Below are positions 41,461 to 50,197 of a DNA stretch of 64,000 nt, in pieces. Under the pieces are notes generated by a model that saw nothing but the letters and a program-made list of their open reading frames with translations, was not told the origin of the DNA and made no database searches. Position 1 is the stretch's first letter. Every line of letters begins with the position of its first letter. Position numbers and translations under genes: made by a program. The DNA is from Ferrovibrio sp046297595 (GTDB lineage: Bacteria; Pseudomonadota; Alphaproteobacteria; Ferrovibrionales; Ferrovibrionaceae), in the NCBI RefSeq assembly GCF_046297595.1, contig NZ_JBKBHT010000005.1, forward strand, positions 62,001 through 126,000, in the 5' to 3' direction.

Positions 41461-42216
41461 ATGGCCGAAGAAACCGTCAAGACCACCGGCAAGGGCCGGG
41501 GCGCCGCGTTATCGGCCCCCGACAGCCTGGAGAAAATAGACCTGCTCAGCGACCTGAGCCCGGCGGCGCGCGCCGACGTCGAGCGCGCCTGCCAGTGGCG
41601 CCGCTTTGCCTCCCATGAACAGATCCTCGACCGTAACAGCGACAGCCGCGATGTGTATTTCGTGGTGGAGGGCACGGTCGAGGTGGTGAATTTCTCAGGC
41701 AACGGCCGCGAGATTTCCTATGCGCTGGTTTCCTCAGGCAGCTATTTCGGCGAAATCGCCGCCATCGACGGCGAACGCCGTTCCGCGAGCGTGGTGGCGC
41801 AGACCGCCTGCCGGCTGGCCACCATGCCGCCCAAGGCCTTCGAGGCGCTGCTGGCGCGCGAACCGGCCGTGGCGCTGAAGGTGATGCGGCGGCTGACCGC
41901 CATCATCCGCGCCAACAACGAACGCATCATGGATCTGGCGACGCTGGGTGCCATTCAGCGCGTGTATCGGGAATTGCTGAAGCTGGCGCGGCGCGATCCG
42001 CTCAACGCCAGCGGCTGGCTGATCTATCCCATGCCCAAGCAGCACGAGATCGCCCGTCGCGCCGCCACCACGCGCGAAACCGTGGCGCGCGTGCTGGCCA
42101 ACCTGCTGCATGGCGGCCAGATGACCCGCAAGGACAAGACCTATTACCTGACCGACCGCGAGGCGCTGGAACAGGCGATCGTGCGGCTGGATGTGCGCCA
42201 GCACGGCGTGGTCTGA
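41461..42216 (+). CDS. Crp/Fnr-family transcriptional regulator
   Basis: A 251-residue regulator with an N-terminal cyclic-nucleotide-binding fold (about 25-145: FVVEGTVEVVNFSGNGREISYALVSSGSYFGEIAAIDGERRSASVVA) and a winged helix (HEIARRAATTRETVARVLANLLHGG, about 198-222). GEIAAIDGERRSASV matches the phosphate-binding cassette, with Glu and Arg-Ser in place, so cAMP or cGMP binding is possible. The N-terminal Fe-S cysteines of FNR are absent. ATG 41461 lies 50 bp after holB. Confidence 0.9.
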   Translation: MAEETVKTTGKGRGAALSAPDSLEKIDLLSDLSPAARADVERACQWRRFASHEQILDRNSDSRDVYFVVEGTVEVVNFSGNGREISYALVSSGSYFGEIAAIDGERRSASVVAQTACRLATMPPKAFEALLAREPAVALKVMRRLTAIIRANNERIMDLATLGAIQRVYRELLKLARRDPLNASGWLIYPMPKQHEIARRAATTRETVARVLANLLHGGQMTRKDKTYYLTDREALEQAIVRLDVRQHGVV

Positions 42217-42223
42217 AACGCCC

Positions 42224-42248
42224 CACTTGTCATTCCGCGATACAAGTG
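42224..42248 (+). promoter_or_regulatory. Palindromic candidate operator upstream of tctCBA
   Basis: CACTTGT (42224-42230) and ACAAGTG (42242-42248) form a perfect 7-bp inverted repeat separated by 11 nt. It lies 40 bp upstream of a promoter-like sequence and just past the Crp/Fnr stop codon. It could also act as a weak stem at the end of that transcript, but there is no T-tract. Confidence 0.5.
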
Positions 42249-42286
42249 ATCGGCGAAATGCCGCATCGCACAAGCATTTTTGCGCG

Positions 42287-42315
42287 TTGCCCTGACATAT
42301 CAGATGGGAGATAGT
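42287..42315 (+). promoter_or_regulatory. Candidate promoter of tctCBA
   Basis: TTGCCC (42287-42292), a 17-bp spacer and GATAGT (42310-42315). Only moderate agreement with the sigma-70 consensus. The leader before the tctC ATG at 42395 would be about 73 nt. Confidence 0.4.
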
Positions 42316-42394
42316 GGCGTAGTCCGCACGGATCGCACGTCACCATGATGCGCCGGCTGGACGAGGAAACGCGAACCAGCAGGAGGGTAGCCCG

Positions 42395-43381
42395 ATGCGT
42401 GGCTTGAAAGCGGTGTTTGCCGGCGCGGTCGCCGGCGCAGTAACCATTTTTTCGGCGGCAGCAGCCTTTGCCGCATGGCCGGAGCGGCCGGTACAGGTGA
42501 TTGTGCCCTGGGCCGCCGGCGGCGGTACCGATGCCACCGGACGCATCATCGCCAAGATGTTGCAGGACGAGTTCAAGAAACCCTTCAATGTCGTGAACCG
42601 CACTGGCGGCGGCGGCGTGGTCGGCCACGCAGCCATCGCCCAGGCACCGGCCGATGGCTACACCATCGGTGTGATCACCATCGAGATCGGTACCTTCAAA
42701 TGGCTTGGGCAGTCGAACCTGTCGGGTTCGAAGGATTTCACGCCCATCGCGCTCTACAATTTCGATCCCGGCGCCTTCTATGTGTCCAACAATTCGCCGT
42801 TCAAGAATGCCAAGGAAGTCGTGGCGGCGCTGAAGGCCAATCCGAAGGTTTACAAGCTGGCCTCCGGCTCGGCGATTGGCGGCGCCTGGCACATGGCATT
42901 CGGCTCGATCCTTCTGAAGGCGGGCGTCGATCCGGGGCAGTTCAACTGGATCCCGAGCCAGGGTGCCGCACCGGCCCTGCAGGAATTGCTGGCGGGTGGC
43001 ACCGATATCGTGCCGTGCTCGCTGCCCGAGGCGAAGGCATTGCTGGATGCCGGCCGCATCCGGGCGATGGCCGTGGCGGGAGACCAGCGCCTGCCGGCCT
43101 ATCCGAACGTACCGACGGCAAAGGAAGCCTTGGGCGTCGACGTGCTGGCCGGCGCCTGGCGTGGCATCGGCGGACCGAAGGGCATGCCGGCGGAGGCCAC
43201 GAGCAAGCTGGTCGCCGCGATGGAGAAGATCCACAAGAGCGAAGAATTCCGCAAATTCATGACCGAGCGCGGCTTTGGCCTGATGTGGAGGGCGGGACCC
43301 GATTTCGCCAAGTTCATGGATGAATCGGAAGCCGACAGCGGCAAGGTGCTGAAGGCCATCGGCCTGTCGAAAGCGTCCTGA
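42395..43381 (+). CDS. tctC: Tripartite tricarboxylate transporter substrate-binding protein
   Basis: A 328-residue periplasmic receptor with a signal peptide (cleavage near AAAFA, about residue 26). RPVQVIVPWAAGGGTDATGRIIAKMLQDEF and NRTGGGGVVGHAAIAQAPADGYTI are hallmark TctC/Bug sequence, with the water-bridged carboxylate pocket. Bug proteins bind many carboxylates, so citrate is not assured. GCAGGAGGG precedes the ATG. First gene of tctCBA. Confidence 0.93.
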   Translation: MRGLKAVFAGAVAGAVTIFSAAAAFAAWPERPVQVIVPWAAGGGTDATGRIIAKMLQDEFKKPFNVVNRTGGGGVVGHAAIAQAPADGYTIGVITIEIGTFKWLGQSNLSGSKDFTPIALYNFDPGAFYVSNNSPFKNAKEVVAALKANPKVYKLASGSAIGGAWHMAFGSILLKAGVDPGQFNWIPSQGAAPALQELLAGGTDIVPCSLPEAKALLDAGRIRAMAVAGDQRLPAYPNVPTAKEALGVDVLAGAWRGIGGPKGMPAEATSKLVAAMEKIHKSEEFRKFMTERGFGLMWRAGPDFAKFMDESEADSGKVLKAIGLSKAS

Positions 43382-43468
43382 CGTCGGAGAGGATCGGATG
43401 TCCTGGCTGCTTGAGCGGCAGCCAGGACATGCTCCCAGCGTATGCTTTCTGACGCGGAGTCTCGCGCC

Positions 43469-43945
43469 ATGCGCATCAATGATGCCATTTTCGGAATCCT
43501 CCTGTTCGGCCTCAGCCTGTTCATCGGCTTTCATGCTGCCGGCTTCCCGAAGATGCCCGGCACGGCCTATGGCCCGGCCTTTTTCCCGCAGGTCCTGGCG
43601 GCGGGGCTTGGCATCTGTGCCGTTTTGCTGATCCTGCGCGGCATTGTCGCGCTGCGCCAGGGCGCGGCACTGGTTGTTCTGTCGCCCTGGATGCGCATGC
43701 CGGGCCGCTGGATGGGCGCCATGCTGATGCTGGCCTGCGTCGTCGCCTATACCCTGCTGGACGACATGCTCGGTTTCCATCTGGCCGGCATGGCAGTGAC
43801 GCTGGTCTTCATGCTCTATCTCGGGGTGCGGCCCTTATATGCCGTGGGGTTCAGTCTCGGCGCCGTGATCGTGATCTGGCTGCTGTTCGCCCGCCTGTTG
43901 CTGGTGCCCCTGCCGGGCGGCGTGCTGACCGGTCTGTTGTGGTGA
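43469..43945 (+). CDS. tctB: Tripartite tricarboxylate transporter small permease
   Basis: A 158-residue membrane protein with four helices, the usual TctB size. FPKMPGTAYGPAFFPQVLAAGLGICAVLLIL (about residues 22-52) is typical: a first loop followed by helix 2. ATG 43469 has GGAG at a 9-nt spacing; the in-frame ATG at 43442 would add nine residues. It lies 87 bp after tctC and 4 bp before tctA. Confidence 0.9.
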   Translation: MRINDAIFGILLFGLSLFIGFHAAGFPKMPGTAYGPAFFPQVLAAGLGICAVLLILRGIVALRQGAALVVLSPWMRMPGRWMGAMLMLACVVAYTLLDDMLGFHLAGMAVTLVFMLYLGVRPLYAVGFSLGAVIVIWLLFARLLLVPLPGGVLTGLLW

Positions 43946-43949
43946 AGCC

Positions 43950-45461
43950 ATGACAGCACTTCTGGCCGCGCTCGACCTGATCCTCCAGCCCGACGTGCTG
44001 TGGGTGATTCTGCTGTCTTCGATATTCGGCCTGTTCGTCGGCGCCATGCCGGGGCTTTCGGCGACGATGGCGACGGCCCTGCTGGTGCCGGTCACCTTCT
44101 TCATGCCACCGGTGCCGGCGATTGCGGCGATTGTCAGTTGCACGGCCATGGCGATTTTCGCGGGCGACATTCCCGGCGCGCTGCTGCGGATTCCGGGCAC
44201 GCCGGCCTCGGCGGCCTATGCCGACGAAGCCTATCGCATGACGCAGAAAGGGCAGGGCGAGCTTGTGCTGGGCGCGGGGCTGGTTTTCAGCGCCATCGGC
44301 GGATTGTTCGGCATCGCCATCCTGATCACCGGTGCGCCGCTGCTGGCCGAATTCGCCCTCAATTTCTCGTCCTTCGAGTATTTCTGGCTCGCGCTGCTGG
44401 GGCTGACCTGTGCGGCCTTCATCGCGCCGGCATCGCCGCTGAAAGGACTGGTCGCACTGCTGCTCGGATTGCTGCTGTCCAGCATCGGCATCGGCGCCAG
44501 CGGCGGCCATCCGCGTTTCACCTTCGGCAACCTGGAACTCACCGGCGGCGTACCGCTGATCCCCGCGCTGATCGGCATGTTCGCGCTGCCCGAACTGTTG
44601 CGCTACATATTGTCCGACCGGGCCAGGCTCAGCGTGGCGCAGCGACGCATCGGCAACATCTTCCGCCAGCAGGGTGCTTTGCTGGCCCGCTACTGGCGGA
44701 ACCTGCTGCGCGGCAGCCTGCTGGGCACGGTGATCGGCGCCATGCCGGGTGCCGGCGCCGATATTGCCGCCTGGGTCACTTACGCCACTTCGAAGAAACT
44801 TTCAAAGGAACCCGAGAAATACGGGACCGGTCATGTCGAGGGCGTGGTTGAGGCGGGCGCGGCGAACAATGCCGCCCTGGGCGGCGCTTGGATACCTGCC
44901 CTTGTCTTCGGCATTCCCGGCGATTCCATCACGGCAATCGCCATCGGCGTTATGTTCATGAAGGGCCTGACGCCCGGTCCGATGATCTTCATGAACAATC
45001 CCGACATGCTGTATGGCGTATTTGTCGCCTTTATCCTGGCCAATATCCTGCTGCTGCCGCTTGGCTGGGTCGCGATCAAGAGTGCCGGACGCCTGCTCAG
45101 CGTGCCACGTCCGGTGCTGATGCCGATCATCCTGCTGTTCTGTATCGTTGGGGCCTTCGCCAGCAACAACACGGTCTTCGGCATCGTGACCATGCTGGCG
45201 CTGGGCGTGATTGCCTATGTGATGGAGGAGAACAATTTCCCCATTGCGCCGGTCATCCTAGGGCTGGTGCTGGGTCCGATGCTGGAAGAGAACTTCCTCA
45301 ATTCCATGCAGAAGACGCTGGGCGATCCGGTCGGTTTCGTCAGCCGCCCGATTGCGGGCATCCTGGCGACTCTTACGATCGCCATCTGGCTCCTGCCGCT
45401 GGTCCTATGGTTGCGGGCGCGGTTCAGAGCCGCGCGAGAAATTTCGTCAGCTCACCATTGA
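43950..45461 (+). CDS. tctA: Tripartite tricarboxylate transporter large permease
   Basis: A 503-residue permease with about 12 helices. FVGAMPGLSATMATALLVPVTFFMPPVPAI (about residues 30-59) and the second-half repeat LLGTVIGAMPGAGADIAAWVTYATSKKLSKEPEKYGTGHVEGV are the conserved TctA signatures. It uses an ion gradient to import the carboxylate delivered by TctC. Its last 38 bp overlap the convergent hydrolase gene. Confidence 0.94.
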   Translation: MTALLAALDLILQPDVLWVILLSSIFGLFVGAMPGLSATMATALLVPVTFFMPPVPAIAAIVSCTAMAIFAGDIPGALLRIPGTPASAAYADEAYRMTQKGQGELVLGAGLVFSAIGGLFGIAILITGAPLLAEFALNFSSFEYFWLALLGLTCAAFIAPASPLKGLVALLLGLLLSSIGIGASGGHPRFTFGNLELTGGVPLIPALIGMFALPELLRYILSDRARLSVAQRRIGNIFRQQGALLARYWRNLLRGSLLGTVIGAMPGAGADIAAWVTYATSKKLSKEPEKYGTGHVEGVVEAGAANNAALGGAWIPALVFGIPGDSITAIAIGVMFMKGLTPGPMIFMNNPDMLYGVFVAFILANILLLPLGWVAIKSAGRLLSVPRPVLMPIILLFCIVGAFASNNTVFGIVTMLALGVIAYVMEENNFPIAPVILGLVLGPMLEENFLNSMQKTLGDPVGFVSRPIAGILATLTIAIWLLPLVLWLRARFRAAREISSAHH

Positions 45462-46218
45462 AGGCATCCGGCATTTCCAGATGCGGCGAATGGCCGGCCC
45501 CGTCCAGGCATAGCCGTCGCGCGCCAGTGATATTGGCCGCCAGCCACTGGCTTACCGCCGGCTCGTAAAGCTGGCTCTCGCTGCCATGCAGGATCAGAAC
45601 CGGCAGTTCCAGCTGCGGCAGCAGCCAGCGGTAATCCTGCTGCGCCATCGAATCCCACAGCGCCGCCATCGTCGTGCCATCGTTGCGGACCATCTCCTCG
45701 CCGACCCACTGCACCAGCGCCGGGTCGATCCGGCTGTCGCGCGCGAACAGATGCGGCAGGGCGTTATGGGCATAGGTTTCCCAGTCGGTGCGCATCATCT
45801 GCATGGCGGCTTCGCTCTGGGCCTGGTCGAAGCCATTGCGGATACCGAAATGCCATTCGCGGTCGTTGAGGATGCGCGGCGTCATGTCCTCGACCACCAG
45901 GCCGGCCAGCAGGGCGCTGCCATAGCGGCCGATGTAGTCGAAGGCCACCATGGCACCCATCGACCAGCCGACCAGCACGGCGCCGTGCAGGTCGTGAGCG
46001 CTGAACATGGCATGAAGCTGGTCGGCCAGATAAGGAATCGTCATGTCCGCCGGTGTCGCCAGGCTGTGGCGATGGCCGGGCAGGTCGGGCAGCAGGATGC
46101 GATGCCGTTCGCCGAAGGCGGCGACCTGCGGCGCGAAATAGCCGCCATGGGCGGCCCAGCCATGCAGGAAAACCAGCGGGCGTCCGTTTGCGGCACCGGT
46201 TTCGGCGACATACATCAT
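45424..46218 (-). CDS. Alpha/beta hydrolase, last gene of the TetR-headed operon
   Basis: A 264-residue serine hydrolase. The oxyanion motif LVFLHGW (15-21), nucleophile elbow GWSMG with S86, an Asp near LPVLILHGSES and His in DGAGHSPHLE complete the triad. The size and RNDGTTMAALWDSMAQQDYRWLLPQL cap resemble BioH and 3-oxoadipate enol-lactonase-like enzymes. AAGGA precedes the ATG pair at 46218; an ATG at 46239 overlaps the upstream gene. It lies 7 bp after the hotdog gene. In context it could release an acid from an ester or act on a CoA-linked intermediate. Confidence 0.82.
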   Translation of the reverse strand: MMYVAETGAANGRPLVFLHGWAAHGGYFAPQVAAFGERHRILLPDLPGHRHSLATPADMTIPYLADQLHAMFSAHDLHGAVLVGWSMGAMVAFDYIGRYGSALLAGLVVEDMTPRILNDREWHFGIRNGFDQAQSEAAMQMMRTDWETYAHNALPHLFARDSRIDPALVQWVGEEMVRNDGTTMAALWDSMAQQDYRWLLPQLELPVLILHGSESQLYEPAVSQWLAANITGARRLCLDGAGHSPHLEMPDAFNGELTKFLARL

Positions 46219-46225
46219 GCGATCC

Positions 46226-46618
46226 TTAAGCGCCGACATCCTGGGCCAGCACAAGCGCACGGCCACGACAGATCACGGTGCCGGCCGCATCGGTGCAGGT
46301 GGTGGCCAGATCGACCAGATGCTTGTCAGGCCGCAGGCGGGTGATCTCGACCTTTGCCGTCAGCGGCTGTCCGACCGGGGCCGGCTGCTCGAAACTCATT
46401 TCCTGTTTCAGGTAATTGGTGCCGAAGCCCGGCAGCTCGACACCAAGCAGGTAGGAGAACAGCGCGCCGATCAGCGGCTCGGGCACGGCCTGCAATGTCG
46501 CGCCGTCATGGGCGGCGAGTTGCTGGAACTGCCGCAGGTTGTCGGCCGAGAAACTGCGGGTGACGCTGGCATGGTCGCCGACGCGCATGCCCTTCAGGAT
46601 AGCGGGAGCGTCGGTCAT
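46226..46618 (-). CDS. MaoC-like hotdog protein (second of pair)
   Basis: A 130-residue hotdog-fold protein. LPGFGTNYLKQEMSFEQPAPVGQPLTAKVEITRLRPDKHLVDLATTC is the core helix-strand pattern. The hydratase signature S/A-x-D-x-N-x-x-H is replaced by QLAAHDGATLQAVPEPL, so catalytic residues are not the standard ones. It overlaps the MaoC gene at 46615 in ATGA. Two hotdog proteins of this kind can form a heterodimeric hydratase in which only one active site works. A thioesterase role is possible. Confidence 0.72.
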   Translation of the reverse strand: MTDAPAILKGMRVGDHASVTRSFSADNLRQFQQLAAHDGATLQAVPEPLIGALFSYLLGVELPGFGTNYLKQEMSFEQPAPVGQPLTAKVEITRLRPDKHLVDLATTCTDAAGTVICRGRALVLAQDVGA

Positions 46619-46986
46619 GGCAGGGCGATCTCCGTCTGGCCGTCCAGCACCACGGCGCCATCGGCGACGCGGGTGACTTTCGCGGCATAGCTGCGCCGGC
46701 CATCGCCGGCGGCGGTTTCATCCAGTTTGAAACGCAGGGCCTCGCCCGCATAGGCGGGGTTGGGGAACATCATGCTGTGGCTGATCTGGCGGGCGCCCGG
46801 ATGCTGTTTCTGCAGCAGGCCCCACAAAACGGAGTAGAGCAGCATGCCGTGGCTGACGGTACGGCCGAAGCGCGTGCGGGCCGAGAAATCCGGGTCGACA
46901 TGGATCGGGTTATTGTCGCCGCTGACTTTGGCGAAGAGGTCGAACTCGGCCTGGGTCAGAATGCGGTCATGGCTGATCGAGGGCAT
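46615..46986 (-). CDS. MaoC-family (R)-specific enoyl-CoA hydratase
   Basis: A 123-residue hotdog protein. The hydratase signature SGDNNPIHVDPDFS (22-35) holds the catalytic Asp and His, and RTVSHGMLLYSVLWGLL follows as in the family. It would hydrate trans-2-enoyl-CoA to (R)-3-hydroxyacyl-CoA. It lies 5 bp after the acyl-CoA synthetase and is coupled to the next hotdog gene by ATGA. Confidence 0.87.
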   Translation of the reverse strand: MPSISHDRILTQAEFDLFAKVSGDNNPIHVDPDFSARTRFGRTVSHGMLLYSVLWGLLQKQHPGARQISHSMMFPNPAYAGEALRFKLDETAAGDGRRSYAAKVTRVADGAVVLDGQTEIALP

Positions 46987-46991
46987 GGCAC

Positions 46992-48491
46992 TCACTTTCC
47001 GGCTGCGCGGCTGCGCAGCACGTGTTTCTGGATCTTGCCGGCGGCGGTGCGCGGGAAATCTTCGACGATGTCGATGTATTTCGGCACCTTGTAGGCGGCG
47101 AGGTTCTGCCGGCAGAAGGCGCGCAGGGCTTCCGCATCGATGCTGGCGCCGGGCTGCGGCAGCACGCAGGCGCGGCCGACCTCGCCCCATTTCTCGTCCG
47201 GTACGCCCAGCACGGCGCATTCCAGCACGCCGGGGAATTTGTAGATCACGATTTCGACTTCGGCCGGATAGACGTTTTCGCCGCCCGAGATGTACATGTC
47301 CTTGATGCGGTCGACGATGTAGTAATAGGCATCCTCGTCGCGCCTGGCCACGTCGCCGGTCTTGAGCCAGCCGTCGCGCGTGAAGGCTGCTTTCGTCGCG
47401 GCCTCATTGTTCCAGTAGCCCGGCGTGACGCCGGGGCCGCGGATCTGCAATTCGCCGGCCTCGTTGGCGGGCAGGGGATTGTCGTCCAGGTCGACGACGC
47501 GCACCTCGGCCAGGATCTGCGGCTTGCCCACTGAACCGATCTTGGCTTCGGCATGGGCGGTATCCATCAGGAATACCGTCGGGCCGGTTTCGGTCATGCC
47601 CATGCCGTTGCAGACTTTCACGCCGCGCGCGGCGAATTGCGCGATCAGCGTGGCCGGCAGCGGCGCACCGCCGCAACCCCAGGAGCGCACCTTGGAGAAA
47701 TCGGCCCTGCCGAAATCCTTATGCAGGCTGATCGCCTGATAGATCGCCGGCACGCCGAAGAAGGCGGTGCAGTCGCCCTTCTGTAGGGCGGCCATCACCG
47801 GATCGATCTCGAATTTCTTGAGTACCCGTACAATGCCGCCATGCAGCAGCACCGGCAGGGTATGCAGGTTGATGCCGGCCGTGTGGAACAGCGGCAGGAA
47901 ATTCAGCGTCGTCTCGGTCGAGGTCAGGTCGATGGCCTGGCCGATATTGATGGCATTGGCATAGGCCATGCCCGGTGTCTGGATCACGGCCTTGGGCTTG
48001 CCCGTGGTGCCCGAGGTATAGAGCATGTACCAGACGCGGTCGCTGGCCCAGTAGGTATCGAAGGCCGCCGGTGCCGTGGCGGCGATGGCGGTTTCGTATT
48101 CCGCATAGGACAGCAGGTCGAGGTCGTAGACCCGCGCCAGTTCGTCGGCCACGGCGGCATTGTCGGCATCGAAGATCAACAGTTTCGGTGCGGCATCCTG
48201 CACCACGGGGCCGAGTTCCGGTGCCGGCTGGCGCCAGTTTAGCGGCACCAGGATCGCGCCCAGCTTGCCGCAGGCGAACAGGATTTCGAAAAAGGTCGCG
48301 CTGTTCAGGCAAAGGATCGCGACGCGGTCGCCGGCAGCCACGCCGCTGTTGCCGAGCCAGGCGGCGAAGCGGCAGGCGCGGTCGTCCAGGTCGCGATAGC
48401 TGAGGGTGCGGCCGCTTTCCAGTTCGATGAAGGCGGTCTGGTTCGGCGTCAGTTCGGCGCGCCGTGCCGCGATGTCGAAAACCTTGTGCAT
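46992..48491 (-). CDS. Acyl-CoA synthetase (AMP-forming)
   Basis: A 499-residue ANL-superfamily ligase: acid + ATP + CoA to acyl-CoA. The P-loop YTSGTTGKPKAV lies near 158-170, then GMGMTETGPT, the GDVARRDEDAYYYIVDRIKDMYISGGENVYPAEVE hinge, and the C-terminal Lys in PRTAAGKIQKH. The acid pocket cannot be read, but the size fits medium-chain, aromatic or phenylpropanoid-type ligases. ATG 48491 is 11 bp after the enoyl-CoA hydratase gene. Third gene of the TetR-headed operon. Confidence 0.92.
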   Translation of the reverse strand: MHKVFDIAARRAELTPNQTAFIELESGRTLSYRDLDDRACRFAAWLGNSGVAAGDRVAILCLNSATFFEILFACGKLGAILVPLNWRQPAPELGPVVQDAAPKLLIFDADNAAVADELARVYDLDLLSYAEYETAIAATAPAAFDTYWASDRVWYMLYTSGTTGKPKAVIQTPGMAYANAINIGQAIDLTSTETTLNFLPLFHTAGINLHTLPVLLHGGIVRVLKKFEIDPVMAALQKGDCTAFFGVPAIYQAISLHKDFGRADFSKVRSWGCGGAPLPATLIAQFAARGVKVCNGMGMTETGPTVFLMDTAHAEAKIGSVGKPQILAEVRVVDLDDNPLPANEAGELQIRGPGVTPGYWNNEAATKAAFTRDGWLKTGDVARRDEDAYYYIVDRIKDMYISGGENVYPAEVEIVIYKFPGVLECAVLGVPDEKWGEVGRACVLPQPGASIDAEALRAFCRQNLAAYKVPKYIDIVEDFPRTAAGKIQKHVLRSRAAGK

Positions 48492-48502
48492 GGTTTCCCC
48501 CG

Positions 48503-49273
48503 TTATGCCGACTTGGCCAGGAAACGCGCCATGCCGTGATGCGCCTCCTCGCTGTCGATCTGTTCGAGAAAGGACTGTTTTTCCATTTCCAAAGCCGCGG
48601 CGATGGCGGCGCGGCGTGCGGGTGGCAACAGGTTGGTTTTGGTGCGGCGCATGGCGCCGGGCTGCTTGGCGACGACCTCGGCCAGCCATCCGTCGATGGT
48701 GGCATCCAATGCCTCCGGCTCCACCAGCGTGGTGGCCAAGCCAAGCTGAACGATTTCGGTGGCAGCAATGCGGCGGTTACGTAATTGAATCTCACGCGCG
48801 GCCGCATCGCCGATGCGGGTGGGCAGCAGGGCGGTCCAGCCGCCATCGGGACTGAAACCGACTTCCGTGTAGTAGGGCTGGATGAAGACCTGCGGCGTGA
48901 TGGCGGCGAGATCGCAGGCGAGCAGGAACCCGAGCGAGCCGCCGGTGACCGGTCCCTGGATACGGCCCAGCACGGGCATCGGCAGGTCGAGCAGGGCAAG
49001 GATGCAGTCGTTCAGGCCGCCGACCAGTCCGTCGGCATAAGCGCGGCGCTGGCCGCGCGGCACGGCGAAGAAGCCGCCGACATCGCCGCCGGTGGAAAAA
49101 CTGCGGCCTTCGGCCTGCAGCACCAGTGCGCGCAGATCGGGCATGGCGGCGATGCGCGCCAGGTCCTGTTTTAGCGTGTCGACCAGCGCCGGCACCAGGC
49201 TGTTATGCCGTTCCGGTCGATTGAGCGTCAGCCGCGCGACCGGCCCGGCGATATCAAGGCGGGCGAGGGACAT
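48503..49273 (-). CDS. Enoyl-CoA hydratase/isomerase-family protein
   Basis: A 256-residue crotonase-fold protein. LNRPERHNSLVPALV, the oxyanion-hole segment GRSFSTGGDVGGF (about 56-68) and the second oxyanion segment GPVTGGSLGFLLACDLA are present. The position of the first catalytic Glu of classical hydratases is Gly in GGSLGFLL. YYTEVGFSPDGG gives one acidic residue. So isomerase, lyase or other crotonase chemistry is as likely as hydration. The start abuts the TetR stop codon with no gap. Confidence 0.85.
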   Translation of the reverse strand: MSLARLDIAGPVARLTLNRPERHNSLVPALVDTLKQDLARIAAMPDLRALVLQAEGRSFSTGGDVGGFFAVPRGQRRAYADGLVGGLNDCILALLDLPMPVLGRIQGPVTGGSLGFLLACDLAAITPQVFIQPYYTEVGFSPDGGWTALLPTRIGDAAAREIQLRNRRIAATEIVQLGLATTLVEPEALDATIDGWLAEVVAKQPGAMRRTKTNLLPPARRAAIAAALEMEKQSFLEQIDSEEAHHGMARFLAKSA

Positions 49274-49921
49274 TCAGCGCGCAGGGGCTTTGGGAGCGGC
49301 CATGCCATGCGCCAGCAGCGCGGTGGCGACATCGACGATGGGATCGAGCGGCGCCTTCGGGTCCCACAGGCCATAGCGCTGGCCGAGGAAAACCGCGATG
49401 CCCATCAGCATCCAGGCACGCACCTCGGTGGCATTCTCGGTGCCGCCGGGCGTGATCTCGCCGCGCTTCTCGGCCGCCGCCAGGGCGATGCGGTAGGATT
49501 TTGCGAATTCGGTGTAGTACTGGCGGTAGACCTTCTCGTCGACGAACTGCGATTCCTCCACCACCTTGTAGAGGTCGGGATTGCGGCGCACGAAATCGAG
49601 GAAGGCGCGCAGGCCCAGTCGTTCGGCCTCGATGCGGTTCGTCGCATCTTCGGTGGCCTCGGTCAGGTGGTGGCGCAGCATGCGGCCCATATGCAGGACC
49701 AGCTCGCGCATCACGTCTTCCTTGCTGCGGAAGTAGATGTAGAAGGTGCCCTGGGCGACTCCGGCCTCGGCCGTGATGGTGCTGATCGAGGCCTCGGCGA
49801 AGCCGCGACGGCCGATCTCGCGCTTGGCGGCATCCAGAATCTTGCGGCGGGTCATCTCGCCCCGGCCGGTCTTGGGCAGGGGCAGGGCGCGTTTTCTGGT
49901 TCTCGGGGCGGTGTTTAACAT
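49274..49921 (-). CDS. TetR-family transcriptional regulator, first gene of the acyl-CoA operon
   Basis: A 215-residue repressor. The HTH is MTRRKILDAAKREIGRRGFAEASISTITAEAGVAQGTFYIYFRSKEDVMREL (about 23-74). An all-helical ligand domain follows, containing FLDFVRRNPDLYKVVEESQFVDEKVYRQYY. Its own start codon lies inside the dyad ACATGA-N8-TCATGT, and a second copy precedes the Liv operon. The effector is probably an acyl-CoA produced by the pathway. Confidence 0.92.
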   Translation of the reverse strand: MLNTAPRTRKRALPLPKTGRGEMTRRKILDAAKREIGRRGFAEASISTITAEAGVAQGTFYIYFRSKEDVMRELVLHMGRMLRHHLTEATEDATNRIEAERLGLRAFLDFVRRNPDLYKVVEESQFVDEKVYRQYYTEFAKSYRIALAAAEKRGEITPGGTENATEVRAWMLMGIAVFLGQRYGLWDPKAPLDPIVDVATALLAHGMAAPKAPAR

Positions 49922-49937
49922 GATTCGACCGTCATGT
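49918..49937 (-). promoter_or_regulatory. TetR operator copy 1, over the tetR start codon
   Basis: A 20-bp dyad, ACATGA (49918-49923) and TCATGT (49932-49937) with an 8-nt spacer, overlapping the TetR-gene ATG at 49919-49921. It is followed by TTGG, as is copy 2. A repressor bound here would block its own transcript. Confidence 0.82.
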
Positions 49938-50026
49938 TTGGTTTATCCGTCGTTTCCTCCGCCCACGGCTGAAATCGCTGGATTCCGGCTTGACGGGCTT
50001 ATGGCGCAAGGCTACGAATAGTCGAG

Positions 50027-50046
50027 ACATGAATCAAGTGTCATGT
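50027..50046 (+). promoter_or_regulatory. TetR operator copy 2, upstream of the Liv operon
   Basis: The same dyad with identical half-sites and spacer length: ACATGA (50027-50032), 8 nt, TCATGT (50041-50046), then TTGG. It lies 151 bp before the substrate-binding protein start. The spacer bases differ from copy 1, so only the half-sites are under selection. Confidence 0.85.
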
Positions 50047-50197
50047 TTGGCGGGCGTCCATTGCGGACAACGCCCGCTACCGGCACCGGGACCACCCGGG
50101 CCGCAGGAAAGGGAGGAGCACGATGTCGCGCATCACGCACGCCTGTAGTCGCGTCTCCATCGCCATTCGTCCGCAACCGTCGCAAGGGAGAGACATA

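Noticed and set aside
42230..43780. 516-codon minus-strand frame
   Set aside because: Antisense to tctC and tctB, with no family resemblance.
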